From the NCBI GenBank assembly GCA_005889075.1, contig VBDQ01000080.1, positions 31,045 through 72,374 of the forward strand: a stretch of DNA of 41,330 nt, read 5' to 3'. This DNA is from Chloroflexota bacterium (GTDB taxonomy: Bacteria > Chloroflexota > Limnocylindria > P2-11E). A program made the position numbers and the translations under genes. Under the pieces are notes generated by a model. It had not been told where the DNA came from. It ran no database searches and worked only from the letters and a program-made list of their open reading frames with translations. Shown here in pieces: positions 32,085 through 40,125 of this stretch (position 1 is the first letter of the stretch; each line of letters begins with the position of its first letter).

Positions 32085-33032
32085 ATGGCCGAGCGGATCG
32101 CGCTGCGCGTCGAAGACGGCGGGCAGCGGGTGGACCGGTTTCTTGCGGCGCACAGTCTTCTTTCCCGAAGCGCGATCGCTCGGCTGGCCCGTGAAGGTCA
32201 CGTCCGCGTCGACGGCGCCGCCGTGGAGCCGTCGTACAAAGTGCGATCGGGGCAGGAGCTGGTCGTCGACGTCCCTGACGCAGCGCCGGCGCTGTCGCTC
32301 GGCGCCGAGGACATACCGATCGACGTGCTCTACGAAGACGACGACGCGATCGTGTTGAACAAGCCCGCCGGTCTCGTCGTGCATCCGGCGTACGGGCACG
32401 CGAGCGGGACGCTGGTGAACGCGGTCGTCGGCCGGATCAGCGCCGAGACCGGTCGCGCCGCGGCACGCCCGGGGATCGTGCACCGCCTCGACAAGGACAC
32501 GAGCGGCGTTCTCGTCGTCGCAAAAACGGACGTCGCGCAGCTCGCGCTCTCACGACAGCTCCAAAGCAGGCAGTTCCGGAAGGAGTACCTCGCGCTCGTC
32601 TGGGGGGACCCGGGCGAGCGACCCGCTGTCGTAGAGGCGCCCCTGCAGCGAGACGCCGACGACCGGCGGCGCATGGTGATCCGAGCGGGGGGCCGCGACT
32701 CGGTCACCCAGTTCGTGCGAATCGCGGCCTGGCGAAGCGGGGCCGAGCGGCAGGCGCTCCTACACGTCACGCCGATCACCGGAAGGACGCACCAGATCCG
32801 GGCGCACCTTGCCTTCGCGCGAATCCCTATCGTTGGCGACCCGGTGTACGGCAAGCGCGGCGATCGGAGCGGCCTCGAGCGCCAGTTCCTGCACGCCTGG
32901 CGCCTCACGGTTCGCTTGCCGCACGCCGGCGAGCGCACGTTCACCGCACCGCTCGCGCCGGACCTTGTGGCGTACCTCGCGAGCCTTGGCACGCCCGCCG
33001 TTGCGACATCAGTCTGGGAAGAGGTCCGCTGA
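32085..33032 (+). CDS. rluD: RluD-type 23S rRNA pseudouridine synthase
   Basis: The 315-residue protein has an N-terminal S4 RNA-binding domain (about 1-65, RVDRFLAAHSLLSRSAIARL) and a pseudouridine synthase domain with the catalytic Asp136 in HRLDKDTSGVLVVAKT. GRTHQIRAHLAF further on is another family block. RluD modifies helix 69 of 23S rRNA; RluA/RluC homologues act elsewhere, so the exact site is uncertain. It follows lspA without a gap, a common arrangement, and its TGA may overlap the start of gmk. Confidence 0.92.
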   Translation: MAERIALRVEDGGQRVDRFLAAHSLLSRSAIARLAREGHVRVDGAAVEPSYKVRSGQELVVDVPDAAPALSLGAEDIPIDVLYEDDDAIVLNKPAGLVVHPAYGHASGTLVNAVVGRISAETGRAAARPGIVHRLDKDTSGVLVVAKTDVAQLALSRQLQSRQFRKEYLALVWGDPGERPAVVEAPLQRDADDRRRMVIRAGGRDSVTQFVRIAAWRSGAERQALLHVTPITGRTHQIRAHLAFARIPIVGDPVYGKRGDRSGLERQFLHAWRLTVRLPHAGERTFTAPLAPDLVAYLASLGTPAVATSVWEEVR

Positions 33033-33058
33033 CGGCGCTCGACGGGAAGGGGCTTCTT

Positions 33059-33628
33059 GTGATCGTTTCGGCGCCTTCGGGCGGGGGTAAGGACACGGTC
33101 ATCGAGCGGCTGGTCAAGGTGCTTGACGACGCGGTGGTCTACGTGACCGCGACGAGCCGGAAGCCCCGCGCGAACGAAAAGCATGGCGAGCATTACTACT
33201 TTTACGAGCCTGAGAAGTTCCGCGCGGAGATCGAGGCGGGCAACTTCCTCGAATGGTCCATGGTCCACGGGGACTTCAAAGGCGTCCGCCGCGACGCGCT
33301 CGCGGACACGCTCCGCGACCACAAGATCGTGATCGTCAAGCCCGAGCCGCAAGGAATGCGGAAGATCAAGGTGATGCTGCCGGAGGCCCTGACCATCTTC
33401 ATCATGCCGCCGTCGCTCGATTCTCTGCGCAAGCGCCTGCTCGAGCGGGGGACCGAGACGGCGGAGCAGCGCGATCTCCGCATGCGCAACGCCGAGATCG
33501 AGATGGCCGCGGCACCGGAATATGACTACGTGGTGGTGAACGAAGACGGCAAGATCGACAGGACCGTGAAGGAGATGACCGAGATCATCAAGAAGGAGAT
33601 GAAAAAGCCTCGGCACTACGACCTGTGA
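33059..33628 (+). CDS. gmk: Guanylate kinase; start uncertain (GTG 33059 or CTG 33029)
   Basis: The 189-residue version starts at a GTG with AAGGGG 6 bases upstream, but this cuts the first strand of the fold to four residues before the P-loop APSGGGKDT. Starting at a CTG at 33029, which overlaps the rluD stop as CTGA, would give LTALDGKGLLVIVSAPSGGG, the usual gmk N-terminus. Later blocks are TSRKPRANEKHGEHYYFY (GMP-binding), FLEWSMVHGDFKGV, FIMPPSLDSLRKRLLERGTE and EYDYVVVNEDG. The usual DIDVQGA strand is replaced by KPEPQGM. The enzyme phosphorylates GMP to GDP. The stop overlaps priA by 4 bases. Confidence 0.85.
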   Translation: MIVSAPSGGGKDTVIERLVKVLDDAVVYVTATSRKPRANEKHGEHYYFYEPEKFRAEIEAGNFLEWSMVHGDFKGVRRDALADTLRDHKIVIVKPEPQGMRKIKVMLPEALTIFIMPPSLDSLRKRLLERGTETAEQRDLRMRNAEIEMAAAPEYDYVVVNEDGKIDRTVKEMTEIIKKEMKKPRHYDL

Positions 33629-35826
33629 CCGCCCGGACCGCCGAGGTCGCCGTCTTCGCGGGCCTGCGCGGGCCGGCGCGGACATTCAGCTATCTCGTGC
33701 CTGACGAGCTCGACCTTCTGCCAGGCCACCTCGTTCGCGTCGGCCTCGGACAACGTGCGGTGGCCGGCGTCGTGATCTCGCTCGACGGTGTGCCGGCCCG
33801 CGAGCTTCGGCCGGTAGATTCGCTGGTGCATCCGCTCCCGCTGCTGCGCGCTCATCAGCTTGCGCTCGCGGCATGGATCGCTGAGCGCTATCGCTGCGGC
33901 CTCGCCGACGCGGTCCGCGCCATGCTTCCGCCCGCGCTCGCGTCTCGCGCGCGCGGCAGCAAGCTCGGCGCGGCGCGCGGGGAGCGCTCCGAGCCGGTCT
34001 TCACGATCGCTCCCGCGGGACGAGCCGCGCTCGACGGGGGCACGCGTTTCGGCGCTCGCCAGCTGATCACGCTGCGCGCGCTCGCCGGCGGGGCGAGCGC
34101 GGCTCGGGAGCTCGCGGAGGTCGGCGGGACGCTCGACGCCGCCCGCGCACTCGCGCGCCGGGGGCTGGCCGTCGAGGGTCGACGCGCGGTGCGCCGCATT
34201 CCCGCCGAGTTCGCGCTCACCGAGGACGACCGCATGCGCGATGTCCCCGCGACAGGAGCGCAGGCCGAAGCGATCGCAGCGATCATCGCTGCGCTCGGCA
34301 CCGGGCGCGGCTTCCTGCTGCATGGCGTGACCGCGAGCGGGAAGACCGAGGTGTACATGCGCGTCGCCGCCGAAGCGCTCGCGCGCGGCACCGGCGTGGT
34401 CGTGCTCGTGCCTGAGATCGTGCTCACGCCGCAGGTGGTAGCCCGGTTTGTCGCGAGGTTCGGCGAGCGGGTGGCCCTGCTCCACAGCGCGCTCTCAGCA
34501 GGTGAGCGTTTCGACGAATGGCGGCGTGTCCTCGATGGCGCCGCCGACATCGTGATCGGTTCGCGTTCGGCTCTTTTCGCGCCGCTCGAACGCGTCGGCT
34601 TGGTGATCGTCGACGAGGAACAGGAGCCCTCCTATAAACAGGAGAGCGATCCGCGCTATCACGCGGTCGATGTGGCGCTCGAGCTCGGTCGGATCTCCGG
34701 CGCCGCGGTCGTCCTCGGCAGCGCCACGCCGCGAGTGGTGACCTACCACGCCGCGCGCTCCGCCTCGCTCGCGATTCTCGATCTGCCCACGCGAGTGAGC
34801 GACCTTCATCTCCCGCCGACGACGACCGTCGACCTGCGTCTCGAGCTCAGAAGCGGTAACCGCAGCACGCTCTCGACCGCATTGCGAACGGCCCTTGTCG
34901 AAACGGTCCGCCGAGGCGAGCAGGCGATCCTTTTCCTGAACCGCCGCGGCTTCGCGACCATCGTGCTCTGCCGCGACTGCGGGTACGTCGTCAAGTGTCC
35001 GGCCTGCGACATTCCGTACACGTTCCACGCAGACGGCACGCTGGTGTGCCATCGGTGCGGCCGCCGCCAGGCTCGCGGGCCCGAGCGCTGTCCGGCATGC
35101 GGCAGCCCGCGGATCCGCCAGCTCGGCGTGGGGACGCAGCGTGTCGAAGAAGAGGTGCGCGCGACGGTCCCGACCGCGCGAGTGATCCGCCTCGACCGCG
35201 ATGCCGTTCGCGCAAAAGGCGCGCACGCGGTGGCATACCAAAAGATGCGCTCGGGCGAAGCGCAGGTCATGGTCGGGACGCAGATGCTCGCCAAAGGCCT
35301 CGACCTTCCCGGCGTCACCCTCGTCGGCGTCGTGAACGCCGACACGATCCTCAACCTCCCCGACTTCACCGCTGCGGAGCGGACCTTCGACCTGCTCACC
35401 CAGGTCCTGGGGCGGTCCGGTCGCGGCCCGGCGGGCGGTCGAGGGATCCTGCAGACCTACCTGCCAGATCACTACGCCATTCGGGCCGCCGCCGCGCACG
35501 ACTACGCCGCCTTCGCCGAGTCCGAGCTCGCAGCCCGCGAGCGGTTCGGCTACCCGCCGTTCGGACGTCTCGTCGTGCTCGCGACGCAAGCGAGGCGGCT
35601 CGAGACGGTCGTGCGGCGTTCCGACGAGCTCGCGGGCTGGCTGCGCGAGGCGGCGGCCGCCGACGCGGAGGTGCTTGGACCAGCTCCGGCGTTCGCCGCG
35701 AAACGGGCCGGCAACCATCGCGCGCAGATCATTCTTCGCGGCGTGCATCCCGATCGGCTCCTCGATCGCGTGCGGATCAGCGACGAGTGGACGGTGGACG
35801 TTGACCCGGTGACACTGCTCGGATGA
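33625..35826 (+). CDS. priA: Primosomal protein N' (PriA helicase), DEEQ variant
   Basis: The 733-residue helicase restarts stalled replication forks. An N-terminal 3'-DNA-binding domain (about 1-105) leads into the helicase core: Walker A GVTASGKT at 234-241, motif II DEEQ at 330-333, and the C-terminal GTQMLAKGLDLPGVTLVGVVNADT and LLTQVLGRSGRG blocks. Motif II is DEEH in most PriA proteins; the Gln here is unusual but fits the wider DExQ helicases. Zinc cysteines are in CRDCGYVVKCPACD (from Cys449), CHRCG and CPACG. GTG overlaps the gmk stop (GTGA) and its own TGA overlaps def (ATGA). Confidence 0.94.
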   Translation: MTARTAEVAVFAGLRGPARTFSYLVPDELDLLPGHLVRVGLGQRAVAGVVISLDGVPARELRPVDSLVHPLPLLRAHQLALAAWIAERYRCGLADAVRAMLPPALASRARGSKLGAARGERSEPVFTIAPAGRAALDGGTRFGARQLITLRALAGGASAARELAEVGGTLDAARALARRGLAVEGRRAVRRIPAEFALTEDDRMRDVPATGAQAEAIAAIIAALGTGRGFLLHGVTASGKTEVYMRVAAEALARGTGVVVLVPEIVLTPQVVARFVARFGERVALLHSALSAGERFDEWRRVLDGAADIVIGSRSALFAPLERVGLVIVDEEQEPSYKQESDPRYHAVDVALELGRISGAAVVLGSATPRVVTYHAARSASLAILDLPTRVSDLHLPPTTTVDLRLELRSGNRSTLSTALRTALVETVRRGEQAILFLNRRGFATIVLCRDCGYVVKCPACDIPYTFHADGTLVCHRCGRRQARGPERCPACGSPRIRQLGVGTQRVEEEVRATVPTARVIRLDRDAVRAKGAHAVAYQKMRSGEAQVMVGTQMLAKGLDLPGVTLVGVVNADTILNLPDFTAAERTFDLLTQVLGRSGRGPAGGRGILQTYLPDHYAIRAAAAHDYAAFAESELAARERFGYPPFGRLVVLATQARRLETVVRRSDELAGWLREAAAADAEVLGPAPAFAAKRAGNHRAQIILRGVHPDRLLDRVRISDEWTVDVDPVTLLG

Positions 35827-36488
35827 CCCCGTTGAAAGGGGCTGCGCCCCCCTCAAGTCCCCCCGAGGCCGCGGCGTCTCAGACCCCCAGCCCAAAGCCG
35901 CCACCTCCGCCGCGCCTGCGCGTGACCAAAGGCACGCCGTGGCGCATCGATCCGGGGCGCCGTGCGAAGTGGTCGGCGCCGGCTTTCCTCGCGGCGAACG
36001 CCGTGGACATCCGGCAGATCGGGGATCCGGTCCTGCACGCGCCGGCCAAAAAGCCGAAGCTCTCGCGCGCTGACCTCGAGGGCCTGGTCGGGCGCATGTT
36101 CGCCTCGATGGTCATCGCGCGCGGCATTGGGATCGCCGCGCCTCAGATCGGGATCCCGCTTCGGATCGCGATCATGGACGTCGACGACGCAGGGGTCGTC
36201 GCGATCGAGCCGCAGCTCGAATGGACAAGCGCCGAGGTCGAGGAGACGAGCGAAGGGTGCCTCTCCGTCCGCGGGCTCTATGGGATGCTCGAGCGGCCGG
36301 TCGCCGCACGTCTCGTCGCAAAGGACATCGCCGGGAAGCGGTTCACGCTCGCGGGCGAGGAATTCGGGGCCCAGAACATGCTCCACGAGACCGATCACCT
36401 CGACGGAAGGCTCTACGTCGACCGCCTGCGGTCGCGCGAGGATCTGCACCAGGTCGAGCCTGAAGAGGAGGAACCGGTTTCGGCCTAA
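35823..36488 (+). CDS. def: Peptide deformylase with Pro-rich N-terminal extension
   Basis: The 221-residue enzyme removes the formyl group from nascent proteins, partner to the next gene, fmt. The three deformylase motifs are GIGIAAPQIG, SEGCLSVRG and the metal-binding HETDH in MLHETDHLDG. The first 60 residues precede the usual start, where DIRQIGDPVLH begins. The extension is rich in Pro, Ser and Ala and derives from a low-complexity GC stretch with a GGGGC-TGC-GCCCC hairpin. GTG at 36003 would give a standard-length protein. I keep ATG 35823 because it overlaps the priA stop as ATGA. Confidence 0.88.
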   Translation: MTPLKGAAPPSSPPEAAASQTPSPKPPPPPRLRVTKGTPWRIDPGRRAKWSAPAFLAANAVDIRQIGDPVLHAPAKKPKLSRADLEGLVGRMFASMVIARGIGIAAPQIGIPLRIAIMDVDDAGVVAIEPQLEWTSAEVEETSEGCLSVRGLYGMLERPVAARLVAKDIAGKRFTLAGEEFGAQNMLHETDHLDGRLYVDRLRSREDLHQVEPEEEEPVSA

Positions 36489-37426
36489 CGACGCGCGTCC
36501 TCTTTCTCGGCACGCCACAGTTCGCCGTGCCCTCGCTCGAGGCGCTCGATCGTCTCGCGAAGCTTGGTCTCGTCCACGTCGTCGGCGTCGCCACGCAACC
36601 CGACCGTCCGGGTTCGCGGGGGATCGTGCGCGAACCCGCGATCAAGGAGGCGGCCCGCGCGCTTGGTCTCACGCTGTTTCAGCCCGAACGGCTCGCTGGC
36701 AAGGACCTCACGACGCTGCTCTCGCTGCGCCCCGAGCTCATGGTGTGGGCCGCATACGGAAAACGCATCCCGAAAGCGCTCATCGACGCGGTCACCGGCC
36801 GGGCGCTCAACGTTCATGCCTCGTTGCTCCCGCGATGGCGGGGCGCCGCGCCCGTTGCGCACGCGATCCTGGCGGGCGATGACGAGACGGGCGTCACCTT
36901 GATGGAGGGCACCAGCGAGCTCGACGCTGGACCGATCCTGGCGCAAGCCAAGACCAGGATCGGACAGCGCGAGACCCGCGGCGAGCTCGAGGAGCGGCTC
37001 TCGAGGATGGGCGGCGAGCTTTTGGAGCGAGAGCTGCCTCGCTACCTGAAAGGGGAGCTGGTCCGCCGTCCCCAGGACGCGCGAAAAGTGACGCTCGCGC
37101 CGAAGCTCGACCCCGCGAAGGGCGAGCTCGACCTCGCCCGGCCGGCCGACGAGCTCGCGCGAGTGGTGCGCGGATACACGCCGGATCCCGGCGCGTATCT
37201 CGTCTTTCGCGGGCAGCGGATCGGTGTGCTGCGTGCATCGACATCCGGCGGTCAGGGCGTGGAGCAAGGGCGTTTCGAGGTTCGCGACGACGTGCCATAT
37301 CTCGCCGCGGGCGCGGGTTGGCTGCGTCTCGACGAGGTGCGGCCCGCGGGCAGGCGAGCGATGCGCGGCGACGAGTGGGCACGCGGCCTGCGCGATCTCC
37401 GCCGCGACGAGCGCGTCCCATCATGA
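36488..37426 (+). CDS. fmt: Methionyl-tRNA formyltransferase, apparent ACG start
   Basis: The 312-residue enzyme formylates Met-tRNAi for translation start. RVLFLGTPQFAVPSLEAL opens the Rossmann fold, LNVHASLLPRWRGAAPVAHAI holds the catalytic Asn/His region (NVHASLLPRWRG), and TLMEGTSELDAGPIL follows. No ATG, GTG or TTG occurs in frame between the upstream TGA and this first strand. An ACG that overlaps the def TAA as TAACG is placed exactly where homologues start (M-T-R-V-L-F). The TAATG overlap is a common coupling signal, so ACG could be a real rare start or a single-base error. The GTG at 36527 would remove 13 residues including the first strand. The stop overlaps rlmN. Confidence 0.9.
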   Translation, partial: TTRVLFLGTPQFAVPSLEALDRLAKLGLVHVVGVATQPDRPGSRGIVREPAIKEAARALGLTLFQPERLAGKDLTTLLSLRPELMVWAAYGKRIPKALIDAVTGRALNVHASLLPRWRGAAPVAHAILAGDDETGVTLMEGTSELDAGPILAQAKTRIGQRETRGELEERLSRMGGELLERELPRYLKGELVRRPQDARKVTLAPKLDPAKGELDLARPADELARVVRGYTPDPGAYLVFRGQRIGVLRASTSGGQGVEQGRFEVRDDVPYLAAGAGWLRLDEVRPAGRRAMRGDEWARGLRDLRRDERVPS

Positions 37427-38505
37427 AGGGCGTGGCCAAGGGAATCCCATCGATCAGCGACGTCGACAGCCACGCTCTCGTGGCATGGCTTCGCGCGCAT
37501 GCCGAGCCCGCATACCGCGCGAAGCAGATCCGCCGCCACGCGATGCACGGCGCCGCATCGGAGTTCGAGGAGCTGAGCGACCTTCCGAAGACGCTTCGCG
37601 AGAAGCTCGCGGCGTCGTTCCGGTGGAGCGCGGTCGAGCTGGAGCGCGAGGAAGCGAGCGCCGATGGCGAGACGCGAAAGGCGCTCCTGCGTCTTGCGGA
37701 CGGCCATCACATCGAGAGCGTCCTCATGCCTCACCACGGAGCTCGCAACGCCGTTTGCGTTTCGACACAAGCCGGGTGCCCGATGGCCTGCGCGTTCTGC
37801 GCAACCGGCGAGATGGGACTCGTGCGCAACCTGACCGCCGGCGAGATCGTCGACCAGGTGCGGTACTGGCAGCGCGAGCTCGCTCCCCGCGGCGAGCGGG
37901 TGTCACACGTCGTCTACATGGGTATGGGCGAGCCGCTCAACAACTACGACGCTTCGCTGTCCGCCGCACGAACGCTGATCGATCCAAACGGCTTTGGGAT
38001 CAGTCCGCGCCGCGTGACGATCTCGACGTGCGGTGTCGTTCCGAAGATCGACGAGCTCGCGCAGGAAGGACTGCCGATCAACCTCGCGGTCAGCCTTCAT
38101 GCTCCCGACGACCGCACCCGCACGGCGATCATGCCGATCAATCGCAAATGGGGCGTGGAGGAAGTCCTCGCCGCTTCGGCGCGCTACGTCAAACGGACGA
38201 AGCGCCGCGTCACGTTCGAGTACGTGATGCTGGCCGGCGTGAATGATTCCGATGCCGCGGCGCGCGAGCTCGCGGAGAAGATCGGCCGGCACGGACGAAA
38301 GGCCGACGCGCACCTGAACCTCATCCCCTACAACCCCGGGCCCGGCGGGTTCCGCCGGCCCAGCGCCGAGCGGATGGAACGGTTCGCGAAGGTGCTTCAG
38401 GACGCGGGAATCGCGGCGACGCTTCGCATCAGCAAAGGGCAGGACATCGCTGCGGGCTGCGGTCAGCTGAAAGTGAGCGAGGGCAAGGCAGCCGCGACCA
38501 CCTGA
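37423..38505 (+). CDS. rlmN: Dual-specificity 23S rRNA/tRNA methyltransferase RlmN
   Basis: The 360-residue radical-SAM enzyme methylates C2 of adenosine in 23S rRNA and some tRNAs. The radical-SAM cluster is CPMACAFC (Cys119, Cys123, Cys126). The methyl-carrying cysteine sits in the C-terminal AAGCGQL and the second in STCGVVP. MGMGEPLNNYD is another family block. The ATG at 37423 overlaps the fmt stop as ATGA; a longer frame upstream is a shadow of fmt. A close relative, Cfr, is less likely given the translation-gene neighbours. Confidence 0.94.
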   Translation: MKGVAKGIPSISDVDSHALVAWLRAHAEPAYRAKQIRRHAMHGAASEFEELSDLPKTLREKLAASFRWSAVELEREEASADGETRKALLRLADGHHIESVLMPHHGARNAVCVSTQAGCPMACAFCATGEMGLVRNLTAGEIVDQVRYWQRELAPRGERVSHVVYMGMGEPLNNYDASLSAARTLIDPNGFGISPRRVTISTCGVVPKIDELAQEGLPINLAVSLHAPDDRTRTAIMPINRKWGVEEVLAASARYVKRTKRRVTFEYVMLAGVNDSDAAARELAEKIGRHGRKADAHLNLIPYNPGPGGFRRPSAERMERFAKVLQDAGIAATLRISKGQDIAAGCGQLKVSEGKAAATT

Positions 38506-38509
38506 CGCG

Positions 38510-39793
38510 TCAAGGTGCGGCTGTTGGGGTGGCGCCCGCCAGCTCAGTCCCGACGAAGTCTGAGGCCGCGCGCAGTCGCGGGACCGGTGAGAACACCACC
38601 CAGGCGATCGACAACGCCATGCCCGCCCACCCGACGGCGATCGCGCCTCGCACGCCGATCTGCTCCGCGACGACGGCGGCGACGAGAGCGCCGAGCGGGT
38701 AGCCGAGACCGTGAGCGACCACGTCGAGCGTTGCATTCACGCGACCGAGGACGCGGTCGGGGATCACTCCCTGGATGAGCGACAGCTCGGCGACGCCCTC
38801 GATCGTCTGCAGGCCGTCGCCGATGAGCTGCGGCAGGAAGACCATGAGCGTCGCGAGCGCCACCGGACCCTGCGCGAGCGGTGTGAGCACACCAAGGATC
38901 GATGCGGCGATAGCCGTCCCGACGAGCGCACGACCGATGCCCAGCGCCTTGATGACACGTGACGCGAGGACCGACCCTGCGAGCGACCCTACGCCGCCCG
39001 CCGAGATGACGATCCCGAGCAGGAACGGGTCGAGATGAAGCTCGCGAAGCAGATAGATGGAATAGAGGACGCCGTAGAACGCGCCGAAGACATGGGCCGG
39101 CACCGAGCGCGCGGCAAGCGGGAAGACGATCGCGTGACGGCGGACGATCCGCAGTCCCTCGACGATCTCGTGTGCGATCCCCATCGTCGCCTCCCGTGGC
39201 GGTCGTGGTGGCTCGGGCGCGCGGATGAGCAAGATCGTCACCGCCGACACGACGAACGAGACCGCGTCGGCGAGGATCGCGAACGGCGCGCTCACGAACT
39301 GCACGAGCGCGCCGGCGAACCCAGGGCCGCCGATCTCAGCGAGGGACGAGCTCATCGCGAGCTTGCTATTTCCCTCGACGAGGCGATCGCGGCCAATCAG
39401 TGTCGGGACGTACGCGGGATACGCGGCGTCGAAGAGCGCGCCGAGGCAAGCCTCGAGGAACATGACGATGTAGAGCTGCTCCATCCGAAGCGCGCCGAAG
39501 GCGTACGCGACGGGGACCGACAGCAAAAGAGCGGCGCGAATGACGTCGTCCCAGATGAGCAGCGGGCGCCGCCGCAGCCGGTCGACCCAGGCCCCAGCGA
39601 CAAGCCCGACCAGCAGCACGCCCGCGCTCGTGACGATCACAAGTACCGCCAGCTCCCACGGGCCGGCACCGAGGACCAGCAGCGCGACGAGAGGCACCGC
39701 GGTCCTCGTGACGACCGAACCGAGCTCGGACACGGTCTGACCCGCCCAGAGCTTGACGAAATCCTGGTGTTGCCAAAGAGATCGCGTTATCAC
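38510..39793 (-). CDS. MFS transporter (MFS_3, EntS-like exporter)
   Basis: The 427-residue protein has about 12 hydrophobic segments. FVKLWAGQTVSELGSVVTRTAVPLVAL at 11-37 is the typical first block of the enterobactin exporter-like MFS_3 family, followed by AGAWVDRLRRRPLLIWDD, the conserved loop between helices 2 and 3. Such proteins usually export a siderophore, a drug or another small molecule, and the sequence does not tell which. The GTG at 39793 has TACGCT 9 bases upstream, suggesting a leaderless transcript. It converges on rlmN with only 4 bases between the stops. Confidence 0.88.
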   Translation of the reverse strand: MITRSLWQHQDFVKLWAGQTVSELGSVVTRTAVPLVALLVLGAGPWELAVLVIVTSAGVLLVGLVAGAWVDRLRRRPLLIWDDVIRAALLLSVPVAYAFGALRMEQLYIVMFLEACLGALFDAAYPAYVPTLIGRDRLVEGNSKLAMSSSLAEIGGPGFAGALVQFVSAPFAILADAVSFVVSAVTILLIRAPEPPRPPREATMGIAHEIVEGLRIVRRHAIVFPLAARSVPAHVFGAFYGVLYSIYLLRELHLDPFLLGIVISAGGVGSLAGSVLASRVIKALGIGRALVGTAIAASILGVLTPLAQGPVALATLMVFLPQLIGDGLQTIEGVAELSLIQGVIPDRVLGRVNATLDVVAHGLGYPLGALVAAVVAEQIGVRGAIAVGWAGMALSIAWVVFSPVPRLRAASDFVGTELAGATPTAAP

Positions 39794-39829
39794 GGGGATC
39801 GGAGCGTACCGCCGCGCGGCGAGGTCGTT

Positions 39830-40036
39830 CTAGCGGCGGGCCCGCTCTCGCTTCTTCGCCATGCGCGCATCCTTCGTCTGTGTCCGCCGGCATCGCGTGC
39901 AGACGAGCAGCTTCACCCCGTTGATCATCGCCGGGTGGAGGTTCGCGTCGAAACGGCGGTGCGTGTGCACCTTCGAGTGGCTCACGTTGTATCCGTACGC
40001 CGCAGTTTTGCCGCAGATCGCGCAGGCGCGTGGCAT
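39830..40036 (-). CDS. rpmB: Ribosomal protein L28, zinc-binding type
   Basis: The 68-residue protein begins MPRACAICGK and carries CAIC (Cys5, Cys8) and CTRC (Cys46, Cys49), the zinc-binding version of L28. Between them SHSKVHTHRRFDANLHP is typical. GGAG lies 8 bases before the ATG at 40036; an in-frame ATG three codons earlier overlaps that site. An upstream open frame is a shadow. It is divergent from the DAK2 gene, the usual arrangement of rpmB with a FakA-type gene. Confidence 0.94.
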   Translation of the reverse strand: MPRACAICGKTAAYGYNVSHSKVHTHRRFDANLHPAMINGVKLLVCTRCRRTQTKDARMAKKRERARR

Positions 40037-40125
40037 CGCAGGCATCTCCAACGGGAATGTGATCAAGCCGACGTTAACGCGATGATACAGTCGCGCCCAT
40101 CGCGAAGCAATTCGACGGAGCCGCA

